Under the pieces are notes generated by a model. It searched no databases. It was not told the DNA's origin and worked only from the letters and a program-made list of their open reading frames with translations. The position numbers and the translations under genes were made by a program. Positions 1-7,304 of a stretch of DNA of 34,277 nt are shown piece by piece; positions within the stretch are counted from its first letter, which is position 1, and every line of letters starts with the position of its first letter. This DNA comes from Lachnospiraceae bacterium (GTDB lineage Bacteria > Bacillota > Clostridia > Lachnospirales > Lachnospiraceae), in contig JAFPZU010000062.1 in the NCBI GenBank assembly GCA_017417105.1, forward strand, positions 1 through 34,277, written 5' to 3'.

Positions 1-31
1 AAACGACAAAACTCTTTTCGTTTTGTCGTTT
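1..31. repeat. Perfect inverted repeat (11 bp arms) at the left edge
   Basis: Positions 1-11 (aaacgacaaaa) are the exact reverse complement of 21-31, around a 9-base loop. On the minus strand the arm ends in a run of T, so it could act as an intrinsic terminator for leftward transcription leaving rlmD. The element touches the window edge, so its full extent is unknown. Confidence 0.6.
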
Positions 32-35
32 ACTG

Positions 36-88
36 CGCCGGATTTTGGCCGCTGAAAGCGGCATATTTCCTTGCAAAATCCGGGCGCA
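36..88. repeat. Nested inverted repeat downstream of rlmD
   Basis: An outer arm ccggatttt (39-47) pairs with aaaatccgg (75-83), and flanking gcgc-type bases extend the pairing with one bulge. Inside it lies a small hairpin, gccgct-gaa-agcggc (49-63). With the hairpins on both sides it forms a row of three stem-loops with no coding capacity, either a stacked termination region or a palindromic interspersed repeat. Its function is not shown by the sequence. Confidence 0.55.
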
Positions 89-101
89 TCCGCCGGAGGC
101 T

Positions 102-138
102 TTATAGTAAGCGAAATTATTTATTTCGCTTACTATAA
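102..138 (-). terminator. 16 bp hairpin overlapping the rlmD stop codon
   Basis: Arms 102-117 and 123-138 are perfectly complementary with a 5-base loop. The stop codon of rlmD (117-119) sits at the loop, so one arm encodes the last residues of the protein. There is no clean U-tract directly after it on the minus strand, so it may protect the mRNA 3' end or belong to the palindromic element rather than terminate by itself. Confidence 0.5.
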
Positions 139-1592
139 TATTCCTCGGCATCTATGCCTACACGCACATGATGCTTTGCTTTTTCATTTTGGTTAATTAA
201 CAAAGCGACCGTCTCAACATGGCTTGTCTGACAGAACTGGTCTATGGTTACGAAACGGGACAGGTGGTAGCCCGATGCGAGGAATACTTTGATATCACGC
301 GCAAGGGTTGCGGGGTCACAGGAAATGTAGACTATACGGGAGGGAGAAGCTTTAACGATGGCATCAAGAGCTGGTCTTTCCATGCCGGCTCTGGGAGGGT
401 CAAGGATCACTGCATCGGCTGAAATATCCCGGATCTTAGGGAGCAGCTCCTCCACAGCCGCTGCGATGAAGTCAACATTTGATATATTATTGATCCTGGC
501 GTTATACTTTGCATCATCTATGGCTTCCGGTACTATATCTATGCCGCTGACCCAGGCTCCTGAAGCCTCCAGAGCTTTTGCCACAAAAAGAGATATCGTT
601 CCGGTACCGCAGCATAGATCATACACTTTTTCATTTCCTGTAAGCTTTGCATACTCAATTGCCTTCTTATAAACTCTTTCCGCCTGAAGAGAATTGATCT
701 GATAAAACGAGTGCGGGGATATTTTGAATTTAAGACCGTTCATTTGATCCATGATAAAGCCCGGACCATATATGATCTCTGTTTTTCTTCCCAGGATAAC
801 ATTGGTTTTCTCGGGATTTTCGTTAAGTACGATGGTAGTAAGACCCGGAATCCCCACCAGGGCCTCACGCAGGGCCTCTTTCAGATCTTTTCCAAAATGT
901 TTAAGACTCTTTATAACCGGCATGGCCATGATCTCACCGGTACCGAAAGCTTTTCTTATTACAAGATGCCTGATATTGCCGTTTCCGGATTTTTCATCAT
1001 ATGGCTTAAGCCTGTTTTCTTCACAGAACCCCAGAAAGGTTCTGAGGATCGATGAAAATTCAGAGGGGTTTAGCCAGCATTCTTTTGCTTCTATTATACT
1101 GTGGGTTCTTCCCGCGAAAAAGCCGGATACGATGCGCCCGTTCCTGTCGGTTCCTATAGGATATTGCGCCTTGTTTCTGTATCGCCAGGGGTTTTCCATT
1201 CCTACCGGTTCTTCCCTGGCAGTATCAAGGATCTTTGCAGGTATTCCGCCGATCCTCAGCAGACAGTTGTATACTTTGTCATCCTTGTAGGCAAGCTGTT
1301 TTTCATAGGCAAACTCCTGAAGAGTACATCCTCCGCAGGGTCTTGCCTTATCACATTTGGGGAGCACACGGTCAGGGGAATTCTTTTCAACGGAGATAAG
1401 CTTTCCGAAAGCCAGATCTTTTTTTACCTTGATTATCTTTATACTGACTACATCCCCCGGAAGGGTATCCTTGATAAAAACAGGATAACCGTCTATCTTT
1501 GCTATTCCGGAGCCATCAGAAGAAAGAGCTCCTATTTCGAGCTCTTTCAAAATGTCGTTTTTCCTGAAGTATCCGTTATCTCTTTCTGTCAC
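117..1592 (-). CDS. rlmD: 23S rRNA (uracil-5-)-methyltransferase, RlmD/RumA type
   Basis: This 491-residue protein is a SAM-dependent m5U methyltransferase of the TrmA/RumA family, expected to modify 23S rRNA in the cytoplasm. A TRAM RNA-binding domain covers about residues 8-68. Cysteines 80, 86 and 89 (with C172) fit the family's 4Fe-4S site. The SAM motif is around DLCCGTGT (325-332), followed by DPPRAG (398-403), the nucleophile C425 in YISCDP, and the general base E460. Start is GTG; it overlaps the stop of the upstream yhaM-like gene by 4 bases (GTGA), so the two are translationally coupled. About 25 residues beyond the usual family end (466-491) are basic and partly encoded by a palindrome. 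The family contains several uracil-specific paralogues (RlmC, RlmCD, TrmA), so the exact target base is inferred. Confidence 0.9.
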   Translation of the reverse strand: MTERDNGYFRKNDILKELEIGALSSDGSGIAKIDGYPVFIKDTLPGDVVSIKIIKVKKDLAFGKLISVEKNSPDRVLPKCDKARPCGGCTLQEFAYEKQLAYKDDKVYNCLLRIGGIPAKILDTAREEPVGMENPWRYRNKAQYPIGTDRNGRIVSGFFAGRTHSIIEAKECWLNPSEFSSILRTFLGFCEENRLKPYDEKSGNGNIRHLVIRKAFGTGEIMAMPVIKSLKHFGKDLKEALREALVGIPGLTTIVLNENPEKTNVILGRKTEIIYGPGFIMDQMNGLKFKISPHSFYQINSLQAERVYKKAIEYAKLTGNEKVYDLCCGTGTISLFVAKALEASGAWVSGIDIVPEAIDDAKYNARINNISNVDFIAAAVEELLPKIRDISADAVILDPPRAGMERPALDAIVKASPSRIVYISCDPATLARDIKVFLASGYHLSRFVTIDQFCQTSHVETVALLINQNEKAKHHVRVGIDAEEYYSKRNK

Positions 1593-2560
1593 GTGGTCTT
1601 ATCTCCATCAGTTTCAGTCCATACGGAGGTCCGGCGTATGTTTCCCCCCAGGGGTCTTATCATGCCAAGCCACTTATCGGCTTCCTTTCCGTCGGTAGCC
1701 TCCTTGAAGGTTTCGAGCTTGGCGTCGGTATTATCAGCCATGTGTAAAGCCATTGCCTCTATGAGTTCCGGGGTTTTGGGAGATCCAAATTCAAGCTCTC
1801 CGTGATGCGCAAGGATACAGTGCTGCAGTTCTGACAGCAGCTTTGACGGAAAGTTCTCTATTTCCTTCGCATGTTCCGATATCATCTCGCAGCCCATATA
1901 GATATGTCCGAGAAGCTGTCCGTCATCTGTATAATCATTTTCGGGAAATCTGGAAAGCTCCCGGATCTTTCCTATATCATGAAGCAGCGCCGCCGATATC
2001 AGAAGATCATGATCCAGCACGGGATAAGCCTTTGTATAGAATTTACACAGTCTTGTAACAGCAAGAGTATGCTGCATCAGTCCGCCTACGAAGCCGTGAT
2101 GCACGGTTTTTGCGGCAGAACACTTTCTGAAAGCTTCGATAAATGCCTCATCCTCCAGAAAGAAGCTCTTTAACAGGGAGTTCAGATAGGGATTCTTAAC
2201 AGTCTCCGTAACATTTTTCAACTGTGTATACATTCCCTCGTTGTCGTAGGGTGACATCGGAAGGTACTCAGCCGGGTCATATTCCCCATCGTCCGCTTTA
2301 CGAAGTCTTCGGATATTTACCTGGATTGCCCCGTTGAATACGGTCACGTCCCCGGATACGTAAATGTAGTCCAGTTCATCAAAATCGCCTATTCCGTCGG
2401 AATCCGGATCCCAAATTTTGGCATCGGCATTTGCCGTTTTGTCCATGAGCGTAAGGCTCATGTATTCCTTTCCGTTCTTGGTCGTAAGACGGGAAGCCTT
2501 CTTGCAGAGATATATCTCCGAAATCCGGTCTCCCTCTGTGAGTTCATTCAAATGTTTCAT
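1589..2560 (-). CDS. yhaM: 3'-5' exoribonuclease YhaM-like (OB fold + HD domain)
   Basis: The 323-residue protein has an N-terminal OB-fold nucleic-acid binding region (about 1-95) and an HD phosphohydrolase domain (about 150-290). Metal ligands visible are H164, the H194-D195 pair in LLHDIGK, H252/H253 and D276. Length and order match Bacillus YhaM/CbfY, a metal-dependent 3'-5' exonuclease acting on RNA and single-stranded DNA. The start is ATG at 2560 with AGGAG about 12 bases upstream, slightly far. It is the first gene of a coupled pair with rlmD, suggesting a small RNA-metabolism operon. A large palindromic element separates it from the response regulator upstream. Confidence 0.88.
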   Translation of the reverse strand: MKHLNELTEGDRISEIYLCKKASRLTTKNGKEYMSLTLMDKTANADAKIWDPDSDGIGDFDELDYIYVSGDVTVFNGAIQVNIRRLRKADDGEYDPAEYLPMSPYDNEGMYTQLKNVTETVKNPYLNSLLKSFFLEDEAFIEAFRKCSAAKTVHHGFVGGLMQHTLAVTRLCKFYTKAYPVLDHDLLISAALLHDIGKIRELSRFPENDYTDDGQLLGHIYMGCEMISEHAKEIENFPSKLLSELQHCILAHHGELEFGSPKTPELIEAMALHMADNTDAKLETFKEATDGKEADKWLGMIRPLGGNIRRTSVWTETDGDKTT

Positions 2561-2591
2561 TTTTCAAATAGTCTCCTGTGTAACCTTAGGA

Positions 2592-2794
2592 GCAGTCACG
2601 GAATTAATTGCGCATATTGCGCAGGATTGCTCTTTGAGACCTCGGAGCAGGATGAGGGCGCATAGCGGGGCGCTAAACAGCCAGTGGCTGTTTGCTTAGC
2701 GCCGACCGAAGCGGAGCGTAGACATGTAACCGAATCCTGCTCCGAAGTATCGGAGAGCAAGACAAGCAAGATGTGCAAATTAATCCGTGACTGA
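2592..2794. repeat. Large imperfect palindrome (~200 bp)
   Basis: The two halves fold back over the whole length. The outer arm cagtcacgg (2593-2601) pairs with 2785-2793 and continues into attaat-rich DNA. A middle arm cggagcaggat (2643-2653) pairs perfectly with 2734-2744. A core hairpin aaacagcc-agt-ggctgttt (2675-2693) is extended by ggcgct/agcgcc with a 4-base bulge. Arms of unequal length between these blocks show divergence with retained pairing. It lies between the stop of the response regulator and yhaM, read leftward. Short open frames over it are by-products of the symmetry. It is probably a non-autonomous palindromic repeat or a very stable mRNA structure. Confidence 0.75.
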
Positions 2795-2802
2795 TCCTTA
2801 TA

Positions 2803-3504
2803 TCAGTTTGTCTCAAACTTGTATCCGATCCCCCAAACCGTGGCGATGCGCCAGGCATCATGATCGTTGATCTTTTCCCTGAGCCTCTTTATATGCACAT
2901 CTACAGTTCTCGTATCACCAATGTATTCGTAACCCCATATATGATCCAAAAGCTGTTCTCTGGTAAACACCTGATTCGGTGATGATGCCAGAAAATAAAG
3001 AAGTTCCAGTTCTTTTGGCGGCATATCTATTGTCTGTCCGTTATAGAGAACAGAATAATTGGTAAGATTGATGGAAAGATCAGGATAATCCACCTTCTTG
3101 ACGGCCGGCGCTTCCGGTTTCTCCGGGGCAGCAGGTCTGTATCTTCTGAGTACTGCCTTGACCCTTGCCACAAGTTCTTTTGAGTCAAAGGGCTTTTCCA
3201 TATAATCATCCGCTCCGAGTTCAAGGCCTAATACCTTGTCAAAAACCTCCCCCTTTGCAGACAGCATAATAATGGGTGTCTGGCTTTTGGCACGTACTTC
3301 CCGACATACCTGATAGCCGTCTATTCCGGGGAGCATCAGATCGAGCAGGATAAGATCCGGCTCGAATCTGTCAAAGGCTTTCAGCGCTGCCTCACCATCA
3401 TGTACTATCTGCGTATCGAAACACTCCTTCGTGAGATACAGAGATATGAGTTCGGCTATATTTTCATCATCATCCACTATGAGTATCTTTTGTTTTCCGG
3501 TCAT
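2803..3504 (-). CDS. OmpR/PhoB-family response regulator
   Basis: A 233-residue two-component response regulator. The receiver domain (about 5-118) has the acidic pocket D11-D13, phosphoacceptor D55 in LLDLMLPG, and the conserved lysine in EKPFD. A proline- and alanine-rich linker (about 124-138) leads to a winged-helix DNA-binding domain (about 140-232) with the recognition region TRTVDVHIKRLREK. ATG at 3504 follows a GGGAG site. It lies 13 bases downstream of mutS2, so the two are probably co-transcribed. No kinase is adjacent on this strand, but a sensor kinase sits across the divergent promoter at 7301-8716 and may be its partner. It resembles WalR/YycF-type regulators in layout; the regulon cannot be read from sequence. 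Confidence 0.9.
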   Translation of the reverse strand: MTGKQKILIVDDDENIAELISLYLTKECFDTQIVHDGEAALKAFDRFEPDLILLDLMLPGIDGYQVCREVRAKSQTPIIMLSAKGEVFDKVLGLELGADDYMEKPFDSKELVARVKAVLRRYRPAAPEKPEAPAVKKVDYPDLSINLTNYSVLYNGQTIDMPPKELELLYFLASSPNQVFTREQLLDHIWGYEYIGDTRTVDVHIKRLREKINDHDAWRIATVWGIGYKFETN

Positions 3505-3517
3505 GACATTCCGCTCC

Positions 3518-5893
3518 CTATCTTTCCTTAAGCCTTACGATCGTTACCCCGGCATCACCTTCCCCGTACTCTCCCGTACGGAACGACTCCACATATTTTG
3601 TGTTTTTAAGCTCCTTCTGAACGGCGCTTCTAAGCTTTCCGGTTCCCTTTCCATGAACGATCCGAACCTCCAGGAGATGGGACATATATGCATCATCGAG
3701 ATAGTCCGTAAGCTTTGCAAGTCCCTCATCAGCCGTGCATCCTATTATGTTTAATTCTGTCGATATCGTCTGTGCGTGTGACAGATGAGCCTGCCCCGTT
3801 ACCCGCACTTCTTTTTTGTCTTTCTTATCCGAAGCCAGCGGAATAAGATCCTTAATATTTGTTTTGTAGTTGATTATACCACACTGCACATTCAGATTTC
3901 CCTTGTCGTCCGGCAGAGAGGTAACGGTTCCCTGAAATCCGGAGGAAACGATTTTAACGTTCATGCCCCTGATAATATCTTCAGGAACTATCCCGGCTTC
4001 TTTTTTTACTTCTTCCCTGCCGGTCAACTCATGCCGTTCCATGCCACGGCGGAGCATAGCCCTGTCGGCCTCCAGACGCTTGACTCCCTCGCGGTCCGTT
4101 ACAGTGCCGTATTTATTGATATCCCGAAGTACCGCATCCGCCTGCAGCTTTGCATCAGACAGTATATCCGACGCCTCTTTTCTGGCTTTTTCTATTATCC
4201 GGTCATGTTCGCGGCTTAGCTTTTCTTTTGTCTTGTCAAGCTCGATACGAAGCCTGGAAGCTTCCGCACGTTCAAGATCTGCCTCCTCCTGAAGTTTCTC
4301 AAGCTCCTGTCTCGCATCATCCAGACGACCGACTACGTTATCAAATTCCCGGTCGGATTCATCCATACGTTTTTCCGCTTCCTCTATCACATATCCGGGA
4401 AGTCCCAGCTTCCGGGATATGGCAAAGGCATTGCTTCTGCCCGGTACGCCTATAAGGAGATGGTATGTGGGTGACAAGGTTTCCACGTCAAACTCACAGC
4501 TGGCATTCTCAATCCCCTGCGTATTTAAGGCATACATTTTAAGCTCCGAGTAGTGAGTTGTAGCCATAGCCCTTATTCCCCTTACATGCATAAAGTTCAG
4601 GATGGATATTGCAAGCGCTGCTCCCTCCTCGGGATCGGTACCGGCGCCCAGCTCATCAAAAAGGCAAAGAGAATTCTTATCACAGCGCTTTAGGATATCC
4701 ACAATATTTGCCATATGTGCGGAAAAGGTGGAAAGCGACTGCTCTATACTCTGTTCGTCTCCGATGTCTGCGTAGATCTCTCCGAATAAACCCAGCTTTG
4801 AGCCCTCTGCGGCAGGTATGAAAAGACCTGACATTCCCATTAGCTCAAGGAGACCTGCTGTTTTAAGCGTGACGGTTTTACCCCCGGTGTTAGGACCCGT
4901 GATGATCAGCTGATCGAATGCCATTCCAAGATATACGCTTATAGGAACAACTTTTTTTTCGTCAATAAGAGGGTGTCTGGCATCCTTAAGATCAAAGGAA
5001 AGATCCTCTGCAAAGGAGGGTCTGAAAGCTTTCATATCAAGTGCCAGATGGGCACAGGCAAAAATATGATCAAGGCGGATCACGATATCCATGTCAGCAA
5101 GGATCTGTTCTGCATGCTCTCCTGTTTTAAGAGACAATCCGTGGAGGATTGCCTCGATCTCCTGCTTCTCAGCCAGCTGAAGTTCCCGTATATCATTGTT
5201 AAGTTTAACTGCTGCAGCAGGTTCTATGAAAAGGGTCGAGCCTGTTGATGAGGTGTCATGAACCATGCCCGGAACCTGATTTTTGTATTCGCTTCTTACC
5301 GGCAGAACAAATCTGCCACCCCTCTGGGTAACTACGGGCTCCATAAGATATGAAGAGTATGATCCCTGAACCATGCTTCCCAGTTCGGAACGTATTCTGT
5401 CCTGCGTTGACCGTATTTTTCTCCTGATACTCTTAAGTTCAGAGGATGCGTCATCGGCTATCTCATCTTCGGAGAGGATGCATCTTCTTATTTCTCCGGA
5501 AAGAGAAGAAAGAGGCGCCAGACAGTCAAAATCATCATACAGAGAATCAGGCGAATCCGCGAAGCGATCTCTCATTCCGTATTTTTTTATGGCATCCACT
5601 GCCTCAAGGGTGGTGGCAACATCCATAAGCTCAGCCGGAGTAAGAGTGATCTCCCGCTCGGTTGCGAGAATGGCGCTTCTGATATCCTTTATTCCGCCAA
5701 AGGAAACCGCTCCGTCCTTGAAGATCCGGTCAACGGCGTCGGCTACTGCCTGCAGACGTTTTTCTATTTCCGGCAGCGACCGGAAAGGCTGTGTTTCAAG
5801 ACAGAGCCTTTTTGCTTCTTTTGACGCGGCGCGTTCCGCAAGCCTTTCCAGTATTTTGTTAAATTCTAGTTTTTCGATTACTCTTTTATTCAT
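3518..5893 (-). CDS. mutS2: MutS2 family ATPase with Smr domain
   Basis: A 791-residue MutS2 homologue, a family linked to suppression of recombination and, in Bacillus, rescue of collided ribosomes. It has the MutS core and lever helices (about 1-310), the ATPase with Walker A GPNTGGKT (333-340) and Walker B LCLFDELGAGTDP (about 409-421), a long charged coiled coil (about 510-630), and a C-terminal Smr domain (about 713-791) with HGKGTGKLR. The LDLR motif usual at the start of the Smr domain reads LNIIG here. The N-terminus matches family starts, so ATG 5893 is kept although no Shine-Dalgarno sequence precedes it. It is the promoter-proximal gene of the leftward block. Confidence 0.93.
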   Translation of the reverse strand: MNKRVIEKLEFNKILERLAERAASKEAKRLCLETQPFRSLPEIEKRLQAVADAVDRIFKDGAVSFGGIKDIRSAILATEREITLTPAELMDVATTLEAVDAIKKYGMRDRFADSPDSLYDDFDCLAPLSSLSGEIRRCILSEDEIADDASSELKSIRRKIRSTQDRIRSELGSMVQGSYSSYLMEPVVTQRGGRFVLPVRSEYKNQVPGMVHDTSSTGSTLFIEPAAAVKLNNDIRELQLAEKQEIEAILHGLSLKTGEHAEQILADMDIVIRLDHIFACAHLALDMKAFRPSFAEDLSFDLKDARHPLIDEKKVVPISVYLGMAFDQLIITGPNTGGKTVTLKTAGLLELMGMSGLFIPAAEGSKLGLFGEIYADIGDEQSIEQSLSTFSAHMANIVDILKRCDKNSLCLFDELGAGTDPEEGAALAISILNFMHVRGIRAMATTHYSELKMYALNTQGIENASCEFDVETLSPTYHLLIGVPGRSNAFAISRKLGLPGYVIEEAEKRMDESDREFDNVVGRLDDARQELEKLQEEADLERAEASRLRIELDKTKEKLSREHDRIIEKARKEASDILSDAKLQADAVLRDINKYGTVTDREGVKRLEADRAMLRRGMERHELTGREEVKKEAGIVPEDIIRGMNVKIVSSGFQGTVTSLPDDKGNLNVQCGIINYKTNIKDLIPLASDKKDKKEVRVTGQAHLSHAQTISTELNIIGCTADEGLAKLTDYLDDAYMSHLLEVRIVHGKGTGKLRSAVQKELKNTKYVESFRTGEYGEGDAGVTIVRLKER

Positions 5894-5935
5894 AGTATAG
5901 TATAATAGTATATCTTATTAGTTCGCTTAATAAAA
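5878..5935. promoter_or_regulatory. AT-rich divergent promoter region, mutS2 / htrA-like
   Basis: The 58-base intergenic space holds TATAAT (5901-5906), properly placed for rightward transcription of the htrA-like gene but with only a poor -35 (ttactc, 5878-5883). It also holds TATACT on the minus strand (5912 to 5907), which would start the mutS2 message about 7 bases before its ATG. A short hairpin cgctt-aataa-aagcg lies just before the htrA ribosome binding site. Assignment is by spacing only. Confidence 0.4.
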
Positions 5936-5951
5936 GCGGAAAGGAAGCCTG

Positions 5952-7304
5952 GTGGCATCGGACTTTATTAAGGAAAAGATAAAAGAAAGACCCGTAGATA
6001 AGCGAAAGCTTGCAAAAAAGATCGGGATGACTGCATTGATAGCCGTTATTTTCGGAATAGTATCGGCAGTGACGTTCTCTTTTGTCTACGCCCGTATTCG
6101 TCCTGACACCTCAGAAACACTTAAAACAGTGGATCTTTCCGGCAGTGCCGGTAAGGATGAGGCGGGGCTTTCTTCAAATGAATCCATAGAAGCGGAAACC
6201 GTCTCCGAAAACAGTGTTTCTGATGACAGCAGCCCATCTTCCAATGCTGCATCCGCTTCAGATAACAGCACCGGCTCTGATTCAAGACCAACATCGACGA
6301 TAATAAACAATATTACCAATAAGGTAGATATTTCTCCGGAGAGCTATGCAAAGCTTTACAGGGAACTGCACAATGTTGCAACGGAGGCCGGCAGGGCTCT
6401 TGTCACTGTGACGGCAACGACCACCGATACTGACTGGTTTGAGAATCCCTACGAGAACGGTAATTCCACGACAGGGCTTATAATAGCGGACAATGGCAGA
6501 CAGCTTCTGATCCTGGCAGACAGCTCAGTCACCGAGGAAGCAGAGAAGATAAATGTACGGTTTGCGGATAATTCCACGGCAGAGGGACGCATACTGAACA
6601 CGGACGACGACACCTCCCTGCAGATAATAGGCGTAGATCTGGCGGATCTTTCTGAGGAAACAAGAGCGGGGATATCCTACGCTTCTTTGGGCTCTTCGTC
6701 GTATGCTTCAACAGTGGGTATGCCCGTTATCGCGATAGGCGCCCCTATCGGCATAACAGGCTCCGAGGAATACGGTCTCATAACTTCGATGTCACAGGAA
6801 AAAGAACTCAGCGATTTCAATGTCCATCTGCTTACAACCGATATCTACGGGTCAGACAAATCCTCCGGCGTGATCGTGGATTACAGCGGACAGGTTATAG
6901 GCATAATAACCAACGCTTTCGGATCAGGCGCTTCGCAGAATATGATCACGACCTACTCAATATCCGATATAAAGGATACTATAGAAAATCTGGCCAACGG
7001 CAAGGAGAGGACCTATATGGGCATAATAGGGACGAGCGTAACCCAGGATGCCGTGGATTCCTATGGACTCCCCACCGGAGCCTATGTCTTAAATGTGGAT
7101 CCTGATTCTCCTGCCATGGCAGCCGGTATCCAGAGCGGGGATGTTATTACACAGATCGGGACCGAACCGGTCAAAGATTATAAGGATTATACAACCATTC
7201 TTTCGCAGCTTTCACCGGGAGTAGAGACCGTTGTCACCGTGCAGCGTTTTTCAAGAGGTGATTATACGGAGCTCACATTTGAAGTAGGTCTTTCCAGGAA
7301 ATGA
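5952..7304 (+). CDS. Membrane-anchored HtrA/DegP-like protein with degenerate protease triad and PDZ domain
   Basis: The 450-residue protein has a cytoplasmic N-terminus, one membrane segment (about 26-46), a Ser/Asn-rich low-complexity stalk (about 60-125), an HtrA-type trypsin-like domain (about 135-345) and a C-terminal PDZ domain (about 355-447). Aligned by eye to HtrA landmarks, the catalytic His of TNNHVV is replaced by Ser192 (ADSSVTEEA), the Asp of TDLAV by Ser222 (TSLQI), and GNSGG reads DKSSG, keeping only Ser304. It is therefore unlikely to be an active serine protease and may be a binding or sensing pseudoprotease on the outer face of the membrane. Start is GTG with AAAGGAAG upstream. 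Its stop overlaps the next gene, a sensor kinase, by 4 bases, implying coupled synthesis and a joint role. Confidence 0.85.
   Translation: MASDFIKEKIKERPVDKRKLAKKIGMTALIAVIFGIVSAVTFSFVYARIRPDTSETLKTVDLSGSAGKDEAGLSSNESIEAETVSENSVSDDSSPSSNAASASDNSTGSDSRPTSTIINNITNKVDISPESYAKLYRELHNVATEAGRALVTVTATTTDTDWFENPYENGNSTTGLIIADNGRQLLILADSSVTEEAEKINVRFADNSTAEGRILNTDDDTSLQIIGVDLADLSEETRAGISYASLGSSSYASTVGMPVIAIGAPIGITGSEEYGLITSMSQEKELSDFNVHLLTTDIYGSDKSSGVIVDYSGQVIGIITNAFGSGASQNMITTYSISDIKDTIENLANGKERTYMGIIGTSVTQDAVDSYGLPTGAYVLNVDPDSPAMAAGIQSGDVITQIGTEPVKDYKDYTTILSQLSPGVETVVTVQRFSRGDYTELTFEVGLSRK

Noticed and set aside
751..1805. Long rightward open frames opposite rlmD and yhaM
   Set aside because: They lie antisense to well-conserved genes, have no ribosome binding site or domain, and have composition typical of shadow frames.
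2596..2861. Short open frames over the palindromic element near 2.7 kb
   Set aside because: The frames are produced by the symmetry of the repeat and have no protein-like pattern or start signals.
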